A stretch of DNA of 64,000 nt from Clostridium tagluense. Lineage in GTDB: Bacteria > Bacillota > Clostridia > Clostridiales > Clostridiaceae. The notes below the pieces were generated by a model. It did not search any database, had not been told where the DNA came from, and saw only the letters and a program-made list of their open reading frames with translations. Location: positions 213,185-277,184 of the forward strand of contig NZ_BHYK01000002.1 of assembly GCF_003865095.1 (NCBI RefSeq), in the 5' to 3' direction. Within the stretch, counting starts at the first letter, position 1; each line of letters starts with the position of its first letter. A program made the translations under genes and the position numbers. Below are positions 62,401-64,000 of this stretch, in pieces.

Positions 62401-62720
62401 CTGTATTTTTAATAAGCTTAAAAGCTGGTGGCACAGGTCTGAATTTAACTTCAGCAGATGTAGTAGTTCACTTTGATCCTTGGTGGAACCCAGCAGTGGA
62501 AGAGCAGGCAACAGATAGAGCTCATAGAATAGGTCAAAAGCATGTGGTGGAAGTTGTAAAAATTATAGCTAAGGGCACCATAGAGGAAAAGATTTTGTCA
62601 CTTCAAGAGGAGAAGAAAAAGCTTATATCCTCTCTTATGGGAGATGAAATGGGAAGCGGTGAAGGCTTTTCAACCTTAAGCGAGGAAGAGATATTTGGAT
62701 TGTTTGAAATGAAGGAATAA
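59469..62720 (+). CDS. SWIM zinc-finger SNF2-family helicase
   Basis: A 1083-aa SNF2-type ATPase. A SWIM zinc finger is at ~77-97 (CSCSDF...CCKH). A bacterial SNF2-associated region spans ~100-600. The motor starts at ~620: LREYQKVGYNWFKTL, Walker A GDEMGLGKT (~645), DEAQ box LDEAQNIKN (~740), ALSGTPIENSL, then helicase-C motifs VLVFSQFTSVLKNIQKRL, LISLKAGGTGLNLTSADVV and ATDRAHRIGQ. It would translocate on double-stranded DNA and displace proteins such as RNA polymerase (compare RapA, RqcH-unrelated). RBS GGGAG is ~6 bp upstream. No defence genes flank it, so a phage-defence role is not supported here. Confidence 0.93.
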   Translation: MLKEDMVLQIFNEGTSGKNHAGGQRVLNNDLVSSVDITNEDKLICIEGNVISEKLFNEYHTKIEMDTERKSIFTTSCSCSDFENNEFKKENYCCKHLVATFYSAVEDLASHPLLKEEDVVCLPIFKNNSNVLAMLLGDEKHKDETKIEVYINKNQWTSSLKAEFKIGLNSMTSNNLYILKDINHFLLAYDNNIPINYSKNFTFNRSDQRLSTKDKRLVDFIEMLKSMESSQRTTHRSEDRYIDGKNINIPKFLTREFFEIITKHRVYLNEGFFSRPVDTEILYEAPALDFDLKLIKDNYVLKSLNGMPVALGSKNDVFLYGSNIYLPDYEFCYKINPYLQVFNEARVVTMTSMEEENILRRLVPDLNFLSPHVTLSKSIKDKVVMSKCGFNFYFNQEGKDVTLTLKVKYGTFEFNIFEDCSEKIIYRDSKKEAQTTSILKAFGFQEIKNKFYFTKGEDYIFKFFKSDVEKLQEIGDVYYSENFKGIKSLGKSGISGDIKSGKYNYFEMDFKIGDIKPEESINILRAFRNNLKYYKLKSGEYLDLEELELNKFLKLLDVMTPADIENNHIEISKSKGVFLDSYLEENKIRYIKGKKELKEIKDKLKNVEKLNFKEPMDLKGKLREYQKVGYNWFKTLDYLGFGGILGDEMGLGKTIQAITFILASEGSKTLIVAPTSLIYNWISEFEKFAPRLKVTAANGSKEERQQIISNIEEYDVIITTYNLLKRDSENYKLLEFDYCILDEAQNIKNPNSQNAIAVKEIVARTRFALSGTPIENSLMDLWSIFDFIMPGYLYDEKRFSVRYHKKLKESPEILEDLNRLIKPFILRRRKKDVLKELPDKIEKALIVSFEEEQKKVYKTYANHAMEIIENKVKSDEFKSSKIEILSYITKLRQLCLDPTVLMNDYNGGSAKIEALVELLHKSIEEGHRVLVFSQFTSVLKNIQKRLTSEKISFSYLDGSVPSEKRMNLVKSFNAGVNSVFLISLKAGGTGLNLTSADVVVHFDPWWNPAVEEQATDRAHRIGQKHVVEVVKIIAKGTIEEKILSLQEEKKKLISSLMGDEMGSGEGFSTLSEEEIFGLFEMKE

Positions 62721-62738
62721 TAATGCATAATGCATTTA

Positions 62739-62776
62739 TAAAATGCTCCCATTTTACAAGTGGGAGCATTTTGCTA
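62739..62776. terminator. Bidirectional terminator after the helicase gene
   Basis: AAAATGCTCCCA pairs with TGGGAGCATTTT around TTTTACAAG; T-rich on both strands. It separates the convergent helicase and TPR genes. Confidence 0.88.
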
Positions 62777-63481
62777 TTTAACATCTATAGTCATGTTTTT
62801 TAATACAGTATAATGACATTTATACCATTCATTATCAGGGTCTATTTCATAGGCTATTTCTGCAAATCGTAAGGCCATTATGTTATTTCCCATAGCCATA
62901 TATACTTCAGACTTTCCAAAGTAGGCAGCACTTTTACTTATATTAATTTCAATTGCTTCATTATATATTTCAAGAGCTTCTTTTTTATTGCGAAGTGTTA
63001 GTAGCATATTAGCTTTACCACATAGTGCCTCATAAAAATCAGGACACAGGTTTAAGCAAGTTTCAAAACATTCTAAAGCCTCTCTAAAATCATTAAGAAG
63101 AGCTAAGAACTCTGCTTTTTTAAAATATATATTTATATTTGAAGCATCCTTTTCAAGAAGCTTTTCACAATAGTAAACGCATTTATCAAAGTCACCAGTT
63201 AAATCATGTATGTCAATTAACTTCCAATAACCTTTTGCATCACCAGGAACTAGTTTTAGGTACTTTTTTATGCATTTTTCTGCTTCGCAGGCTTCATACA
63301 TATCAATATGAGCTTGACCTTTCACAAGATAGGCCTGTGCATAATCATTATTTAAAAAAATGGCTTTATCAAAGTCTTTAAAGGCTTTTTCAATTTCGCC
63401 ATCATTAAAAAGCCCTTTGCCTCTTTCTATATATTCGCGAGCTAGAGTATCATTATTGTTTAAATTAATATTATTTTTCAT
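62774..63481 (-). CDS. TPR-repeat protein
   Basis: A 235-aa soluble protein made almost entirely of tetratricopeptide repeats, about six: for example AREYIERGKGLFNDGEIEKA, FDKAIFLNNDYAQAYLVKGQ, YWKLIDIHDLTGDFDKCVYY, FREALECFETCLNLCPDFYE, NKKEALEIYNEAIEINISKS and NNIMALRFAEIAYEIDPDNE. TPRs mediate protein-protein contacts; the partner is unknown. ATG 63481 has GAAAGGAA ~8 bp upstream; an upstream ATG at 63508 lacks an RBS. It is a single gene. Confidence 0.88.
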   Translation of the reverse strand: MKNNINLNNNDTLAREYIERGKGLFNDGEIEKAFKDFDKAIFLNNDYAQAYLVKGQAHIDMYEACEAEKCIKKYLKLVPGDAKGYWKLIDIHDLTGDFDKCVYYCEKLLEKDASNINIYFKKAEFLALLNDFREALECFETCLNLCPDFYEALCGKANMLLTLRNKKEALEIYNEAIEINISKSAAYFGKSEVYMAMGNNIMALRFAEIAYEIDPDNEWYKCHYTVLKNMTIDVK

Positions 63482-63841
63482 TAACCTATTCCTTTCATGT
63501 ATCTTCATATATTACAATTATTGACACAAAATAAAACAGTATACATGAAATCCATATGGAATAAAATTTTTTTTGATTATATATATATAAGGTTCAGACT
63601 TGTTATTTATATGAATGTGTTTTATAATATTTCTAACAATTACATAGATTTGAACAAAATAAGAAAAGGAATAAGTTTAGAGTAGTCACGGAAAGTAACA
63701 TGTAAAACTTGATTTTGTATAGAGTTCATTATAAGGCTATAAATTTTATGTTCAGAGAGCAGTTAGGAATAAAAATAGGCATAGCAAACAAGCCTACACG
63801 ATGCAGGAATTTTTAGAAAAAAGCATTCAATTGTCAAACAG
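63482..63841. other. Intergenic region with no recognised gene
   Basis: About 360 bp between the TPR gene start and the transposase fragment. It should contain the TPR promoter on the minus strand. The stretch 63690-63840 may be further debris of the transposase element, but no frame is convincing. Confidence 0.35.
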
Positions 63842-64000
63842 CTACTCTAATAAATTTAAAATGCTAAAACCTAAAACTTTAAGCCTTGCATCTAGATGAA
63901 TATTAATTCCAGCAATCATAGTCATAAATGAATAACGTTTTTTACCATGTATTCGTAAAGAATGAATTCTATAATCATTAAGAATACGATTATTTATACG
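63842..64000 (-). mobile_element. Transposase C-terminal fragment, running off the window
   Basis: The minus strand gives an open frame into the window edge: NNRILNDYRIHSLRIHGKKR, YSFMTMIAGINIHLDARLKV, then FSILNLLE and stop at 63842. The phrase (R/K)-x-HGKKRY-x-F-x-TM-x-AGINIHLDA is reminiscent of transposase or integrase tails of clostridial insertion sequences. The family and completeness cannot be told from the 53 codons in the window. Confidence 0.45.

Noticed and set aside
59469..62720. SNF2 helicase as part of a phage-defence system (DISARM or similar)
   Set aside because: No methyltransferase, phospholipase or other defence partners are adjacent; neighbours are housekeeping-type genes.

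Overview
The window looks like the chromosome of a strictly anaerobic, spore-forming low-GC Firmicute, most likely a Clostridium. The base composition is AT-rich, ribosome binding sites are of the AGGAGG type, and the gene content includes a complete Rnf complex, an electron-bifurcating-type [FeFe] hydrogenase, a Spo0E-like phosphatase and a chemoreceptor. No rRNA, CRISPR array or intact prophage is visible, and the species cannot be named from the sequence alone.

Left part (1-23.4 kb) is ordinary chromosome. In order: the tail of an AraC-type regulator, a CNNM/CorC-type membrane protein, a LapA-domain protein (minus), zwf with a cyclase-family hydrolase, a three-domain Xaa-Pro aminopeptidase preceded by three tandem stem-loops, a two-gene AmmeMemoRadiSam operon with a Memo-AMMECR1 fusion, a large secreted PepSY/YcdB plus SLH-like protein (minus), and an M3 oligoendopeptidase. 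Then come rseC-like-rnfCDGEAB (14.5-20.0 kb), nadE, a HEAT-repeat/methyltransferase fusion (minus) and a nitroreductase.

Middle part (23.59-30.41 kb) is a decayed integrative element. A tRNA-Lys(CUU) gene at 23590-23666 has its 3' half, and the terminator after it, duplicated at 30371-30458. Between the copies lie a broken tyrosine integrase next to the tRNA, frameshifted small genes, a truncated IS3-family transposase, a 294-bp non-autonomous inverted-repeat element, and a small set of intact stress or envelope genes: CsbD, a double PRC-barrel protein, a 49-aa membrane protein and an AI-2E/PerM-family permease. Copies of ATACGAACTTT cluster just inside the right end and may be integrase arm sites.

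Right part (30.5-64 kb) is chromosome again. A flotillin-like SPFH protein with three internal repeats is followed by a hydrogenase operon (NuoE-like, NuoF-like, HydA, small [2Fe-2S] protein) that would exchange electrons with ferredoxin and NAD(H), the same pools used by Rnf. Next are a NUDIX hydrolase, two unknown small proteins, a Spo0E-like protein, an XRE regulator broken by a stop codon, a muramidase-like protein with a sigma-D-like promoter, a chemoreceptor, an HD protein, two GNAT acetyltransferases, an exported M16 peptidase, and an approximately 1813-aa signalling protein (degenerate kinase, STAND-like ATPase, TPR, GAF, GGDEF, GAF). A minus-strand cassette (SGNH hydrolase, DUF4358 lipoprotein, MBOAT, DHHW protein) probably acylates a surface polymer. 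The window ends with a SWIM/SNF2 helicase, a TPR protein and a transposase fragment.

The two strongest leads are the giant pseudokinase-STAND-diguanylate cyclase at 49848-55289 and the tRNA-Lys island with its stress cargo. A related terminator stem (CCAGTAGAAT / ATTCTGCTGG type) recurs at five or more unrelated gene ends and looks like a dispersed family.
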